Positions 10,701-23,165 are shown, counted from the first letter of the stretch. The stretch: DNA of 64,000 nt from Plazaster borealis (GCA_021014325.1 CM037458.1:23605063-23669062); one strand, 5' to 3'. The notes: a model not told the origin generated them from the letters alone. Made by a program: numbers and translations.

Positions 10701-10850
10701 AATTTAAGTATTCATGGTCAAAGTTTCACTTCCTCTCTCCTGTATGTATGTTAATTAATGCTAAGAATAGAGGAATAAAGCTCTAAAAGTGAATAATCAT
10801 GTTTCAAGTACACATTATTGTCCAGATAATTTTCCCAAAAAATTCTAGTA

Positions 10851-11275
10851 TTTAAAGGCACTGTACACATTTGGTAATTACTCAAAACAAATATTAGCAT
10901 AAAAACTTTAGTTTTTGAGAAAGAGGTAATTTCTCAATAAAATAATAAAAACTTCTTGCAAGAAGCCTTTTATTCCTACATCTGAAAGCACACAAAACAT
11001 TGTAGGAAACGACTCCCTCTGAAGTAACGTAGTTTTTGAAAAAGAGGTAATTTCTCACTAAAATATTAAAAACTTCTTGCAAGAACTTTCTATTCCTATC
11101 TAAAAGCACACAAATTTGTACAACAAGGGTGTTTTCTTCTTTCATCATTTTCTTGCAACTTCGATGACCAATTGAGCCCAAATTTTCACAGGCTTGTTAT
11201 TTTATGCGTATGTTGGGATATACCAAGTGAGAACACTGGTCTTTGACAATTTCCAAACATGTTCAGTGCCTTTAA
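10851..11275. mobile_element. MITE family A copy
   Basis: Bounded by TTTAAAGGCACTGTACACAT and GTTCAGTGCCTTTAA, an inverted terminal repeat with a TTAA at the very edge. Internally it carries AGTTTTTGAGAAAGAGGTAA twice, CTTCTTGCAAGAAG palindromes, and AATTGAGCCCAAATTTTCAC. A partial internal duplication is visible (10912-10990 against 11030-11100). Confidence 0.85.
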
Positions 11276-11493
11276 TACCTAATTTGGCAGTATTTTGTTT
11301 ATAATGTATTCTCACTGGTCTTGGTCCTCGGGTACTTTTACTCCTTCTCGATGGCCCGAATACTCCTACTAAAGTACTATTTTGCAACCTTAGTACTCTA
11401 CAACTTGATACTCAACTGAAAACACTCCCAATATATTAATGCATTCCACAACATGGCTGTTCAAAACATTTCAATATTATTAGAATCTACAGC

Positions 11494-14400
11494 ATGTTAC
11501 GTCTACCACTAGTCACTCTAAGGGAAACACTCCTACAGAAAGTATGCTTGAGAAAGCCATTTGTGATTGGCTGTAGTGTAAGTCACGTGAACTCAAGGAA
11601 ATTGAGTACCTCTCAAGTCATTCATCGAGGAGCAGGAGGAAGTCAAGAGGATGCTCTGACTCAGGAATACGATGCTATCATCATAGGAGCTGGTCATAAT
11701 GGACTCACTGCTGTAAGTTGATTGTTCAGTATCCTAGAATTATCTCAAACAGGTGACAAGTTTTGTTTGCAAAATTTTAATGATTACAAATGAAATGACA
11801 CCTTGTTTGTGTTTTTCTTCCACAGTCTGCATACCTTCAGAAAGCCGGTTTGAAGACACTAGTCCTTGAGAGGAGACATGTTATAGGAGGAGCGGCAGTT
11901 ACTGAAGAGATCATACCAGGTTTGTCTTAAGATGACCAACAAACAAATTCTTTCAAGAAAGTGTTTATTTTGATATGAATTTGTTTCAGAAATCTTTGTC
12001 AGCTTTAACCTCCCTGGCCTAGTGCAAATAGGACTTCAGTTAAAATTCCAAACAATTTTTTTTTATCAAAAAGCAATTCTGAATCTGGAGCTTGTTGAAT
12101 TTAACTTGAACTGTCAAAATGGTAAAATGTCAATATATGTTTATAAATGTCTTTAATTGCTTTATTTTAGGGTTCAAATTCTCCAGATGTTCCTATGTGC
12201 TGAGTTTATTGCGACCAGAGATCTATGATGAGCTAGAACTTAAGGTGAATAGCTGTAAAGAAAGTGACTTTAAAATCCAAAATATTTTCAAAAAAACAAA
12301 AGTTGTGGAGGTTTCAGCTTATTTCTTTATTACAATTTAGCGAAAAGAAAAGAACGAAAAAAGAAAAACCCCAAAACCTAATAGTCTAATGGATTCTCTT
12401 GTGAAATGACCATCTGTAAAAATTTAACACCTCTGGGCTGAGAATATTTTGCTTAAAGGCAGGATATACTTTTGGTAAATACTACAAGTAAGTTTTTATG
12501 TTCATACTTACTTGGTAAAGAGCACTGAAGAACTGTTGATATTATAAAAAATTGTCAGAAATGACCCCCTTTGAAGTAATGTAGTCACCCAAAGATTTGA
12601 ATCTGAAAAAGGCTTGAGGTTTCTCAGGCATCTGAAAGCACACAATTCTATGCAACAGGGGTATGTTTTCTTACTTTATTTTCTTGTAACTTCAATGACC
12701 AATTGAGCCCAAATTTTCACAGATTTTGTACTTTATGCATATGTTGGGATACACCAAATGAGGATACTGGTCTTTGAAAATTACCAAAAGTATACTCTGC
12801 CTTTAAAGCCTTACTTTGGTTTTCTGAAAAACACAGACGGCATTCAGATCTTGCCTTAAAAAAAACATTGACTAATAATAATTTAAAAAATAATCCACAA
12901 ACATGTCAACCACTAACTTAGATAAGACATTTGATTGTTTGGTTTTTACTGCTTTTTAGAAACATGGTTTGAAGGTGTATGTGAGACCAGCTGGTGCGTA
13001 TGCTCCACTGTTAGGTGAATCTGCAGGGTCATCTAGACCAAGCTCACTCCTACTCAGTAGTAATGCCAAGAACACCTACGACCAGATCGCACAGTTTTCA
13101 GAAAAAGATGCAAAGGTATTTCAGGACAGGTTTGACCGATCAGAAATTGTTTTGTCAGCTGAAATGAAAACCACAGAGTTTGTAGCAGATTGAATGTTGT
13201 AATGAAAGAACGATAACGTTGAGTAGCCTTAACTGTAGGCCCTACGTAAAGTCGAGTTTCACGTAATAAATTTCCCATAATTTAATTTTGTTAGTTAATG
13301 GCCTGATCGTAGCAGAGTCTTTCTCGAAGGCTAAATGACAACACAACACACATTAACAGGTATAGGGGCCTACTAGTGTAACAGAAGCAGTCAAGTGAAA
13401 AGAAATGAAATAAGGGAGAGGCAGAAAGCACACAGAAAAAGCAGAGGATGAACAATGGTAGAGAGAAGGGGCTGGTTTAACCTTGACCCCCCTTTGTCTC
13501 CTTCATTATGTTCATCCCTTGCTGTTTCTGTGTGCTTTCTGCCTCTCTCTCTTTTCATTTCTTTCTACTTAACTGCTTCTGTTACACTAGTATACCTGTT
13601 TATGTGTGTTGTCATTTAGCCTTCGAGAAAGACTCTGCTAGGGTCCAAACATAAGGCCATTAACTAGGTTAGTTAGCAGTTTGCAACAGCAAAGTCTTTT
13701 TTATATATTATTTTTTTCATAGCAAAACCCAAGTGGAAAGTAGTATAAATTGTCTTTTTGTCTTGTGGTCTATTTGTTCAGAAAACCCTTTAAGTGTCAA
13801 GCATGATGATCCTAAGATCACCAATACTTTTTGGGTCATACTAAAAATGAGTTTGTACTGAAGGCAATTATTATTTTAATACCAAATAATAGTAGCGGCC
13901 ATTTGTAATGTGCCTTGTCCGTCTTAAAAGACACTCCTGGCACAGGAGAGATACAAATAAAACTAGTGGCTCTACAATGAGTTAATACAAAGATGACAGT
14001 TTAAACACACAAATAAGTTTTCAAATGAGTTTGGAAGCTGGTATAAGTAGTGACTTGTCGGAGATTGGGAGGGAGTTCATTCCACAGTGATGGGCCAGAG
14101 TGTGAGAAGGATCGGGTTCCCCATGAGTGGCGTGTACGTGGAATGTGAAGGAGTTTGGTGTCAGATGATCTGAGCTGCCTGGGTGGTGCATGAAGATGTA
14201 TCAGGCTCTGGATGTATGTTGGTGCTGTGCCATGGAGAGACTGATACACAAGAAGGAGAATTTTGAAGTTGATGCGTTTTTGAACCGGATTGGAGAGATT
14301 GGAGAGCAATGTGACGATCTTTGGTAAGGGGGACCAGTCCAGCAGCTGAATTTTTGAGCCTTTGGAGATGCTTCATTTATTAATTCTGGTTGTGAAGCCA

Positions 14401-17400
14401 AGGACTCTCAGAAAAGCGAACTCAATCACTATACTAGCCAAAAACCCAATGGAGAGAAGACAAGGAAGGAAGTTTCAGTTTTAGATGTGGGAGGAAAACC
14501 TCAGAGAATTATACTAGGGAATACCCACGCAGTCAGGTAGGGACTGAAAACCCAATCCACGTAGTGCCCCTGGCTGGATTCAAACCGGGGTCCTAGGGGT
14601 GGAAGGCGAGGAAAGATACCACTACATCAACCTGACTACGCTTGATCATGTTACTGATATGATGAGCTTTAGTGTAATGGGTGGACACGTTTTGAAGCTT
14701 CCTTTGTTGATATAAAGAGGAAAAACCAACGGTTCACCTCCAATAGTACTTTGGTCTAGACAAACTGATTTTCTGTACATTTTTATCGGCCCTTCCTTTT
14801 GTGTGGTTCTCAAATTGCATTGTTTCCTTTTTAAATCTATTTTAAAAACTGATGGATATTTTTTCTTTCACAGGAATATTTTGTATACAGTGAAATAATC
14901 GAGGGGATTGGGGCAGCCATTGGTCCTCTTTTAGACAGTCCTCCAGTGGATCTTGCCTCCCTTGGTGATGGTTCATTCCGAGACAGGTTGGAGATGTGGC
15001 CGGCAATTAAAACTCTGTTGAAAACTGGTTAGTTGAGTTTTGAAATAACAATTCCAAAGTTAATCAATCCATAAAGTTTATCTGCTTTGGCTCAATTAAT
15101 TTCTTGAGAATTGTATGCAATTAACATTGTTTACTGAATAGGACCTTTCCGTATTGTTTTACAAATTTTTAGGATCGCAAATTGGGAAAAATCTACCAAT
15201 GTTTTATGAACTGTTAACAGCACCCGTTGCAAAGGTAAGACAGTATACAGTTCTTTAGTATCATTTGATGAAAGACATCAGAAATTGTTTGTTCAGAAAT
15301 GATGTTATTATTGTTATGTGCTGTTTGTAGATATTGGACCGTTGGTTCGAGTCGGAGCCATTGAAAGCAATTCTTGCCACTGACTGCATAACTGGAGCAA
15401 TGGTGTGTCCACAAACACCGGGTGCAGGGTAAGAGTTACTTCAGTCTACACCTTCTCCATTCTGCAACTTCCTCATTCTTCACCAGTAGTAGTTGAGGTT
15501 TCGACCAAGGTCTGTCTCTGTCTCTGTATCATATTTTGCAGGTCTCGTGATTTTGAGGTCTCGAAATGTTAAGGTCCAATGGTCTTCTCTCGATCTCGGG
15601 TTCAATTCTGGAATAGTCTTGGACTGAGACCTTACCAAGGCCCATTTAGAACTCCAGAATGTTTGAAGTTGATTATTTGATTAATCGTTTTAGTTTATGG
15701 TTTATTGCCTCTATCACTAGGCAGCTCATCACCAGCAGCATGAACTGTGTGTCCTTATTCGTTAACAAACGGCGTGTCATGCAATGTGTGTGCATCCATT
15801 GAGTGGCAACTTATGTTTGACATTCCCATAGCCAACTGGTGTAAAAGTAAAGTCTGTCCCAAGCCAATATGGCTCATCAGGCCGGTGTTTATGCTCGGTT
15901 TCCTTGGCATTAATCGACTGAGAATATTTCTATTCCCCCTGGACAGGATGCCAGTCCATCGCAGGTTACTCCTCAGCTCTTGCCGGTACCCAGTTGTACT
16001 CCTGGGTGGAGAGAAGCAATTATGATAAAGTGCCTTGCTCAAGGACACACGTGTCACGACTGGGACTCGAACACACACTATGCTGATCAGAAACACCAGA
16101 GCTTGAGTCCGATGCTGTATTGACAGGACGTTTAAGTTTTTTAATGAGGTCTCAGTATTGGTCTCGGACTGTTAAGGTCTTCATCTTCACCTTCTTCATT
16201 CTTTATCTTCCTCATTTTCACCTTCTTCATGCATTCTTCACCTTCTTTATGCATTCTTCTTCTTCATTCTTTACCGTCTTCATTCTTTGCTTCCTTCATT
16301 CTTTACCTTCTTCTTTCTTCACCTTCCTAATTTTTCACCTTCTCCTATTGTCACCTTCCTCATTCTTCACGCATTCTTCCCCTTCTTTATTCTTTACCTT
16401 CTTCAAAATGATGCCATCTTAGAGAAAATGAATAAATAATCTGATGGTTGTTTGTGAGTAAAGAAAAGAATAGAGTCAGATGCTTTTTGAAGAATGGGTC
16501 ATAACCAATCAGTTTTTATATTGATGTGGAATATGTAGTGCAGTTAACTTCAGATTGATGGTAGTGAGTATTTGCAAATATCATGATATTTTATTAATGT
16601 ATATTCACTCAGTGTGAACGCCAACTTGCTTGTACCCTCTTTACAGTTATGTGTTACTACACCATGTGATGGGTGAGATTGAAGGTGTGAAACATGCTTG
16701 GGCCTTCCCTGAAGGAGGTATGGGTGGAGTATCTCAGAGTATTGCCAATGCTGCACAGTCATATGGAGCAACTATTATGACTGAAAAGGTGATATAGGGA
16801 TTCAAGGGAGGTTTGAATTTTAAGAAAGTCTTCACGAGACCACAGGTCTTGAAGCTCAGAACTTTCACCAGAATTTTTGTGTACAAGACCTGATCATTTT
16901 TGTTTGCTGAACTGTTCTAGCCAAAGTAGGCCTGATATTTCATGGAGGTGATGGGGTAACATTACCCTATTGCCTTTCTGCCCCTTGAAATGCTCCAGAA
17001 GAAATTTACAATTTCTTCATAGAGGTGCCCTTTACCGAGGAGAAAAGGTATTGGTGCCCTTGCCCTTTCATAAAAGAGGTTTGTTTGGTTTGGGTTGGTA
17101 ACGGTTTCCTTATGTAAATCTTCAAAAGTACATGTTTGGAAGAAAACTAGACTGCAGAAAGAGCTCAAATTACTGGACTCTGGCCAAAAGGAAATTATAA
17201 GCCTTGGAAAGGGTAGGGGGTGGAGTGGAATGAGTTGTCTTAAAGACGGGAAACCTGTGAGGCTTTTCGAAGCTTGTATCAGTAAACTTTTAAAATCAGT
17301 TTAGGAATGGCTTTGTTGGCATCAGCGGATTATTCTGTCGGGGGGGGGGGGCGGGGAGACTTGTCAGAGCTTGAAAAGGAAAAGCAGAGCTAGAGTAAGA

Positions 17401-20400
17401 GATTCAAAGAGAGGTGGAAATCACCTGTCAAACATAATTTATTACTGGCTGTATGGCTGGTATTCTTTGTACTGATCACAGCCTGTGAATACCATCATGT
17501 TAGACGGCAAGCAGAGAGCCTGTGGTGTTGTCTTGGAAGATGGAACTGAAATCCGAAGCAAGATGGTCCTCTCTAACGCCACGGCCAGAATCACTTACTT
17601 GAATCTGACCCCAAAGGAAGCTCTTCCAAAGGAATTTATTAAAGACGTCCAAGCTATTGATTATTCATCACCAGTCACCAAAATCAATGGTAAGTCTTCA
17701 TGCTGCATCTATACTTCTATCACTGCCTCATTTGTAAATGTAGCTCAGTATAGCAGTAAAACAAAAGACTGGCAGTGGAGTTCAACATAGCTGCATCATG
17801 ACGACTGAGTTCTAGTTTATTTGGAAGTTAAAGTTGTTGATAGTTCGAGGACTTCATACAAACAAGTTTTAAAGGTGGTCATTGTGGGTCAGGAGACAGA
17901 GCTTTCAAAACACGCTGAAGAATATTTCTCCTTCATTTCTTTTTTTAATATATGGGATGAGTTAAAGTCAGAAATCATTCTTATCCTTGTGTCTCTCTTT
18001 CCAGTTGCTCTTGATAGACTTCCAAACTTCAAAGCCGATCCCAATTTAGCATCTGGTGTCCCCGGTGCCCATCACACATCTACCATCCATTTGAACTGTG
18101 AGAGTATGGATGGTATCACTGCTTCATATGAGCCGTGCACCAGGGGAAAAATTTACCATCGGCCCATGATTGAGATGTGTATACCATCCTCCTTGGATCG
18201 TACCATTGCTCCAGAGGGGTGTCATGTGGCCACTTTGTTCACTCAATACACACCGTACCATCTCGCAAATGGTGAAAAGTGGGATGAAAGAAAAATGAAT
18301 GAATATGCAGACATGGGTAAGTTATATAACATGTGCTTTGTGGGACTTTTGATGGAGCATCGTGGCCAGGCAGGCCAGGGTAGGCTAGGGGTAGTTCTGT
18401 GGTCTTCTGGATGTGGGTTTCACTGTGGGCATCGTGGCCAGGCAGGCCAGGGTAGGCTAGGGGTGGTTCTGTGGTCTTCTGGATGTGGGTTTCGCTGTGG
18501 GCATCGTGGCCAGGCAGGCCAGGGTAGGCTAGGGGTGGTTCTGTGGTCCAGGGTAGGCTAGGGGTGGTTCTGTGGTCTTCTGGATGTGGGTTTCACTGTG
18601 GGCATCGTGGCCAGGCAGGCCAGGGTAGGCTAGGGGTAGCTCTGTGGTCTTCTGGATGTGGGTTTCGCTGTGGGCATCGTGGCCAGGCAGGCCAGGGTAG
18701 GCTAGGGGTGGTTCTGTGGGCTTCTGGATGTGGGTTTCGCTGTGGGCATCGTGGCCAGGCAGGCCAGGGTAGGCTAGGGGTGGTTCTGTGGTCCAGGGTA
18801 GGCTAGGGGTAGCTCTGTGGTCTTCTGGATGTGGGTTTCGCTGTGGGCATCGTGGCCAGGCAGGCCAGGGTAGGCTAGGGGTAGCTCTGTGGTCTTCTGG
18901 ATGTGGGTTTCACTGTGGGCATCGTGGCCAGGCAGGCCAGGGTAGGCTAGGGGTAGCTCTGTGGTCTTCTGGATGTGGGTTTCACTGTGGGCATCGTGGC
19001 CAGGCAGGCCAGGGTAGGCTAGGGGTGGTTCTGTGGTCCAGGGTAGGCTAGGGGTAGCTCTGTGGTCTTCTGGATGTGGGTTTCGCTGTGGGCATCGTGG
19101 CCAGGCAGGCCAGGGTAGGCTAGGGGTAGCTCTGTGGTCTTCTGGATGTGGGTTTCACTGTGGGCATCGTGGCCAGGCAGGCCAGGGTAGGCTGGGGGTA
19201 GCTCTGTGGTCTTCTGGATGTGGGTTTCACTGTGGGCATCGTGGCCAGGCAGGCCAGGGTAGGCTAGGGGTAGCTCTGTGGTCTTCTGGATGTGGGTTTC
19301 ACTGTGGGCATCGTGGCCAGGCAGGCCAGGGTAGGCTAGGGGTAGCTCTGTGGTCTTCTGGATGCGCCAGGCAGGCCAGGGTAGGCTAGGGGTAGCTCTG
19401 TGGTCTTCTGGATGTGGGTTTCACTGTGGGCATCGTGGCCAGGCAGGCCAGGGTAGGCTGGGGGTAGCTCTGTGGTCTTCTGGATGTGGGTTTCACTGTG
19501 GGCATCGTGGCCAGGCAGGCCAGGGTAGGCTAGGGGTGGTTCTGTGGTCCAGGGTAGGCTAGGGGTGGTTCTGTGGTCTTCTGGATGTGGGTTTCACTGT
19601 GGGCATCGTGGCCAGGCAGGCCAGGGTAGGCTAGGGGTGGTTCTGTGGTCCAGGGTAGGCTAGGGGTGGTTCTGTGGTCTTCTGGATGTGGGTTTCACTG
19701 TGGGCATCGTGGCCAGGCAGGCCAGGGTAGGCTAGGGGTGGTTCTGTGGGCTTCTGGATGTGGGTTTCACTGTGGGCATCGTGGCCAGGCAGGCCAGGGT
19801 AGGCTAGGGGTGGTTCTGTGGTCTTCTGGATGTGGGTTTCACTGTGGGCATCGTGGCCAGGCAGGCCAGGGTAGGCTAGGGGTAGCTCTGTGGTCTTCTG
19901 GATGTGGGTTTCACTGTGGGCATCGTGGCCAGGCAGGCCAGGGTAGGCTGGGGGTAGCTCTGTGGTCTTCTGGATGTGGGTTTCACTGTGGGCATCGTGG
20001 CCAGGCAGGCCAGGGTAGGCTAGGGGTGGTTCTGTGGTCCAGGGTAGGCTAGGGGTGGTTCTGTGGTCTTCTGGATGTGGGTTTCACTGTGGGCATCGTG
20101 GCCAGGCAGGCCAGGGTAGGCTAGGGGTGGTTCTGTGGTCTTCTGGATGTGGGTTTCAGCCAGGGTAGGCTAGGGGTGGTTCTGTGGTCTTCTGGATGTG
20201 GGTTTCACTGTGGGCATCGTGGCCAGGCAGGCCAGGGTAGGCTAGGGGTGGTTCTGTGGTCCAGGGTAGGCTAGGGGTGGTTCTGTGGTCTTCTGGATGT
20301 GGGTTTCACTGTGGGCATCGTGGCCAGGCAGGCCAGGGTAGGCTAGGGGTGGTTCTGTGGTCTTCTGGATGTGGGTTTCACTGTGGGCATCGTGGCCAGG

Positions 20401-21754
20401 CAGGCCAGGGTAGGCTAGGGGTGGTTCTGTGGTCTTCTGGATGTGGGTTTCACTGTGGGCATCGTGGCCAGGCAGGCCAGGGTAGGCTAGGGGTGGTTCT
20501 GTGGTCTTCTGGATGTGGGTTTCACTGTGGGCATCGTGGCCAGGCAGGCCAGGGTAGGCTAGGGGTGGTTCTGTGGTCTTCTGGATGTGGGTTTCGCTGT
20601 GGGCATCGTGGCCAGGCAGGCCAGGGTAGGCTAGGGGTGGTTCTGTGGTCTTCTGGATGTGGGTTTCGCTGTGGGCATCGTGGCCAGGCAGGCCAGGGTA
20701 GGCTAGGGGTGGTTCTGTGGTCCAGGGTAGGCTAGGGGTGGTTCTGTGGTCTTCTGGATGTGGGTTTCGCTGTGGGCATCGTGGCCAGGCAGGCCAGGGT
20801 AGGCTAGGGGTAGTTCTGTGGTCTTCTGGATGTGGGTTTCACTGTGGATTAATTCACTGCTTTGTTTTGTTAACAGTCTTTGACAATATTGAGGATTATT
20901 GTCCGGGGTTCAAATCCAGTGTGGTTGGACGAGACATCTTACCACCACCGGAGTTGGAGAGAATCTTCGGACTAACAGGCGGGGTGAGTGTGCCATATCT
21001 TGATTTGAAGAGACTAAATATAATCACCTCTTGATTCTTCTTCCATTTCTTGTCCAAAAACTTCAACATAAATAAAACTGAATTAGTATTGTACAAAAAA
21101 CTACATAAGGACAGCCTTACTAATTCATGTCTGTGAAGTTGAAGTTGGAATACTAAACTTCTAAAAGTAGAGGTTGTTTATCTAATGGATAGTAAGTGGT
21201 TTTCTCTGATTCATCTTCAATTTTTCTTGATTGGTTAGAATATTTTCCATGGAGCTATGTCATTGGATCAGATATACTTTGGTCGTCCAGTAACGTCAGC
21301 AGCAAGTTATCGTTCTCCTGTTGAGGGTCTGTACCTTTGTGGCAGTGGAGCTCATCCAGGTAATGCTATGTTCTCTTACATCAGATCTCACAATTAACCA
21401 GAGAAAATTCTCTAATCTTTTACTCTCGGACACTGTGTTATACAGTAGTACATGCATGGTGGAAGTACAACCTTGGAAGAGGTATGGTAGAATCATTTGA
21501 TGTTTTATAGAAAAATCTTCTTGGGGGGCTTTGGTAGTTCTAGAAAACAGGTGTTTTTCAATTAGTATACTCTTGAAAACAAGTGTTGTTCAATTAGTAT
21601 ACTCTTGGCTTATGTTGATATGAACATTGCTAGTAACCCGTTGACACAGTCTTTTATTTTGATCCTTACAGGAGGGGGCGTGATGGGGGCTCCTGGCCGC
21701 AATGCTGCTCGTGTGGCTAGCAAAGATCTTGAGAAACAAGGCAAGAGGAGATAA
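11494..21754 (+). CDS. PYROXD2: PYROXD2, mitochondrial pyridine nucleotide-disulphide oxidoreductase domain protein 2 (13 exons)
   Basis: Exons: 11494-11712, 11826-11919, 12171-12244, 12960-13115, 14874-15027, 15173-15234, 15331-15428, 16647-16788, 17482-17689, 18005-18316, 20877-20983, 21239-21359, 21672-21754. Phases are consistent and give 609 residues (human about 581). The N-terminus is basic and Ser/Arg-rich like a mitochondrial presequence. The dinucleotide-binding GAGHNG is at residues 65-70, with [14 protein letters not shown] from residue 88. The C-terminus has the second FAD-contact motif, [14 protein letters not shown] then GRNAARV. Family knowledge: a phytoene-desaturase-like flavoprotein of the mitochondrial matrix/inner membrane, with a reported link to complex IV; its substrate is unknown. 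Every exon resembles the human protein as I recall it. The exon 4 donor (AAG/GTATTT) is the least certain join. Introns hold a MITE, a foldback, a LINE fragment and, in intron 10, a 2.5-kb minisatellite. Confidence 0.93.
12459..12808. mobile_element. MITE family A copy in PYROXD2 intron 3
   Basis: The ends are TTAAAGGCAGGATATACTTT and AAAGTATACTCTGCCTTTAA. The interior has AAGAGCACTGAAGAACTGTT, TGACCCCCTTTGAAGTAATG, and GAGCCCAAATTTTCACAG. Confidence 0.8.
13291..13667. mobile_element. long foldback element in PYROXD2 intron 4
   Basis: Arms of about 170 bp. TTAATGGCCTGATCGTAGCA and GTCTTTCTCGAAGGCTAAAT on the left are mirrored by ATTTAGCCTTCGAGAAAGAC and AGGCCATTAACTA on the right, with AGGCAGAAAGCACACAGAAA / TTTCTGTGTGCTTTCTGCCT nearer the centre. 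The central gap is about 35 bp. Arm similarity is high, so the element or inversion is fairly recent. Confidence 0.85.
13880..14376 (-). mobile_element. LINE fragment, C-terminus of reverse transcriptase (CR1/jockey-like)
   Basis: On the minus strand the translation starts with [12 protein letters not shown] and continues, after a frameshift, with [33 protein letters not shown] and [11 protein letters not shown]. This is the conserved C-terminal region of CR1/jockey-type reverse transcriptases. It ends near 14001, followed by a non-coding tail with an ATT-rich end near 13880. 5'-truncated, frameshifted and dead. It sits antisense in PYROXD2 intron 4. Confidence 0.85.
14400..14640. repeat. degenerate SINE-like sequence
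   Basis: Contains GTGGGAGGAAAACC, ATACCCACGCAGTCAGG and the box-B-like GGATTCAAACCGGGGTCC, a combination common in old deuterostome short interspersed repeats. Family not resolved. Confidence 0.4.
15895..16095. repeat. SINE-like repeat with tRNA box-B remnant, PYROXD2 intron 7
   Basis: GGATGCCAGTCCATCGCAGG, GTGCCTTGCTCAAGGACAC and GACTGGGACTCGAACACAC occur in this order. I recognise the combination from short interspersed repeats of marine animals, but cannot name the family. Confidence 0.45.
16130..16410. repeat. polypyrimidine repeat CACCTTCTTCATTCTT
   Basis: About 15 irregular units of TTCACCTTCTTCATTC in PYROXD2 intron 7, almost pure pyrimidine on the plus strand. Confidence 0.85.
18354..20847 (+). 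repeat. 72-bp minisatellite filling PYROXD2 intron 10
   Basis: About 31 units of 72 bp (GCATCGTGGCCAGGCAGGCC through GATGTGGGTTTCACTGTG), with at least eight interspersed 29-bp partial units starting CCAGGGTAGGCTAGGGG. Three 72-bp units plus one 29-bp unit form a 245-bp higher-order unit (starts near 18543, 18788, 19033). Junction deletions are seen at about 19365 and 20158. Variation between units is mostly CAC/CGC, TAGCT/TGGTT and GGTC/GGGC. The array starts about 40 bp after the exon 10 donor and ends about 30 bp before the exon 11 acceptor. Confidence 0.95.
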
Positions 21755-22004
21755 TAATTTGGTGTACTACTATGGTTGCCTTGGTGACATGGTTTTCATG
21801 TAGAACTCCTATTGACCCTTGCTAATTATTCAAGAACAATACAAAACTATACTTCACACTTTCTTTAAAGTTTCTTAAATACATTTTTTACAAATTTATG
21901 TGTAGACCAACCAAGCAGTATTCAAATTATAAACAGAAGTCTAATTATGTGAATTTTAAAATCTTCACAGTATTCCTGATAAATATTTACATCTTAAAAG
22001 TCAA
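21755..22004 (+). other. PYROXD2 3' flank
   Basis: AT-rich sequence after the stop codon, likely the start of the 3' UTR. No clean AATAAA occurs in this stretch; the first ones are beyond the SINE pair (about 22280 and 22315). Confidence 0.4.
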
Positions 22005-22290
22005 CTTATAAGCCACAAAGGAAACTGACTGGGCAAATTTTAAAAATAATTTAGGGGTTGAACAAAGAAACATTTACTAGAGCAGGATTTGAACCGTGCT
22101 AGCGCTCTACCAACTGAGCTATCTAGCCCTACTACCAACTGAGCTTATGTATCTAGCCCTATGTAGCTCAGTTGGTAGAGCACAGGCACATTAAACTAGA
22201 GGTTGTTGGTTCAAATCCTGCTCTAGTCAATTTTTCTTTGTTCAACCCTAAATTATCGTAAATGTGTGTAACAGCCAAGTAATAAACGCC
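22005..22290. mobile_element. head-to-head pair of tRNA-derived SINEs
   Basis: The left copy reads in reverse (GTTGAACAAAGAAACATT, CTAGAGCAGGATTTGAACC, CTACCAACTGAGCTATCTAG). The right copy is forward, with box A TAGCTCAGTTGGTAGAGC and box B GGTTCAAATCC, then GCTCTAGTCAATTTTTCTTT and GTTCAACCC. The tRNA part resembles tRNA-Lys by its A and B boxes. The two copies make an inverted pair with about 20 bp of duplicated tRNA sequence at the centre. Confidence 0.8.
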
Positions 22291-22739
22291 ATTTTCTATT
22301 TAACAAAAACTTAAAAATAAACTAAAAACTTTATACAAAATCAACAAAGTATCCAACCATTATTCCAAAGTAAATATCTATTCTTTAACAATGACAGTGC
22401 AGCCATAAGCCACAGTAACACTAACAAAACTGGAAAATAACTTTCAAATCGATGATCGGGCTGTGTCACACTAGGTAGTTTACAGGCAACGTTCAACACA
22501 ATCTCCAAAATGAAAAACAAATTCTATTTATTTGTCATGTATCAACCATGTGGATAACACGGCACCGTTAGTAAGATGTTTCTTGTACTACTGAAGTGTT
22601 TCTTTTGCATGCAGTGACTTTGGTTGCCTCTAAGTTGCCTGTAAAATTTGCCTCGCGTGACAAGTCCCTTAGGTTTAGGATGAGATTTTTAATATAGTGT
22701 TTGTTATAATGAGGTTATTTAACAAATAATTTACTAGAA

Positions 22740-23165
22740 GATACCAGCACGGCTCATTTCGAGGCTCAGCTTACTTACAGTAGCAGAACAATTCACACTT
22801 AACGTAAGCGTATTTTACAGGTTAGCAAGGAAATTTTGCTCGTCCACATGTGTGCTGCACGTTAGTAAGCATTCTTTTTTATAAACAGCAAGCGCAGAAA
22901 TTGTGCGCTAATCCTGTGAGTGGAGAATGATTACTCTAAATGCAGAATTCTGTGATATGCAGAGCCATGACGAAATTGAGACCTGGGAACAATTTCAAAG
23001 AGCTGCTTAATTCTGCTGAGCAGAAATGAGCAGGATACCAGCCACAAATTGAACATGTGACATGATAGTTTGACTGGTAGTCTTATTGCAGTAGTAAGCA
23101 TAATTTTGTTGTGCTTAGCTACTTTTTGTGCTTAAGCAGCTTTATGAAATTGAGCCCAGGTCCGT
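22740..23165. repeat. diverged MITE family B-like sequence
   Basis: AACGTAAGCGTATTTTACAG and GTTAGCAAGGAAATT, then at 23110-23162 GTGCTTAAGCAGCTTTATG and AAATTGAGCCCAGG, match family B (24480, 53154) in pieces. Another inverted terminus, AATTTCAAAGAGCTGCTTAA, lies near 22990, so two related elements may abut. Confidence 0.5.

Noticed and set aside
16120..16422. Phe/Ser/Leu-rich 100-codon ORF
   Set aside because: Translation of the polypyrimidine repeat inside PYROXD2 intron 7.
18543..20735. Series of ORFs encoding repeated [24 protein letters not shown] peptides
   Set aside because: The array lies between a valid donor (18317) and acceptor (20876) of PYROXD2, and the 29-bp units break the frame. 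It is intronic unless RNA shows otherwise.
22080..22260. Functional tRNA gene
   Set aside because: Box A and box B are present but the anticodon arm is degenerate, the sequence is duplicated head to head and it is followed by a SINE tail; the copies at 28140 and 58440 confirm a dispersed SINE.
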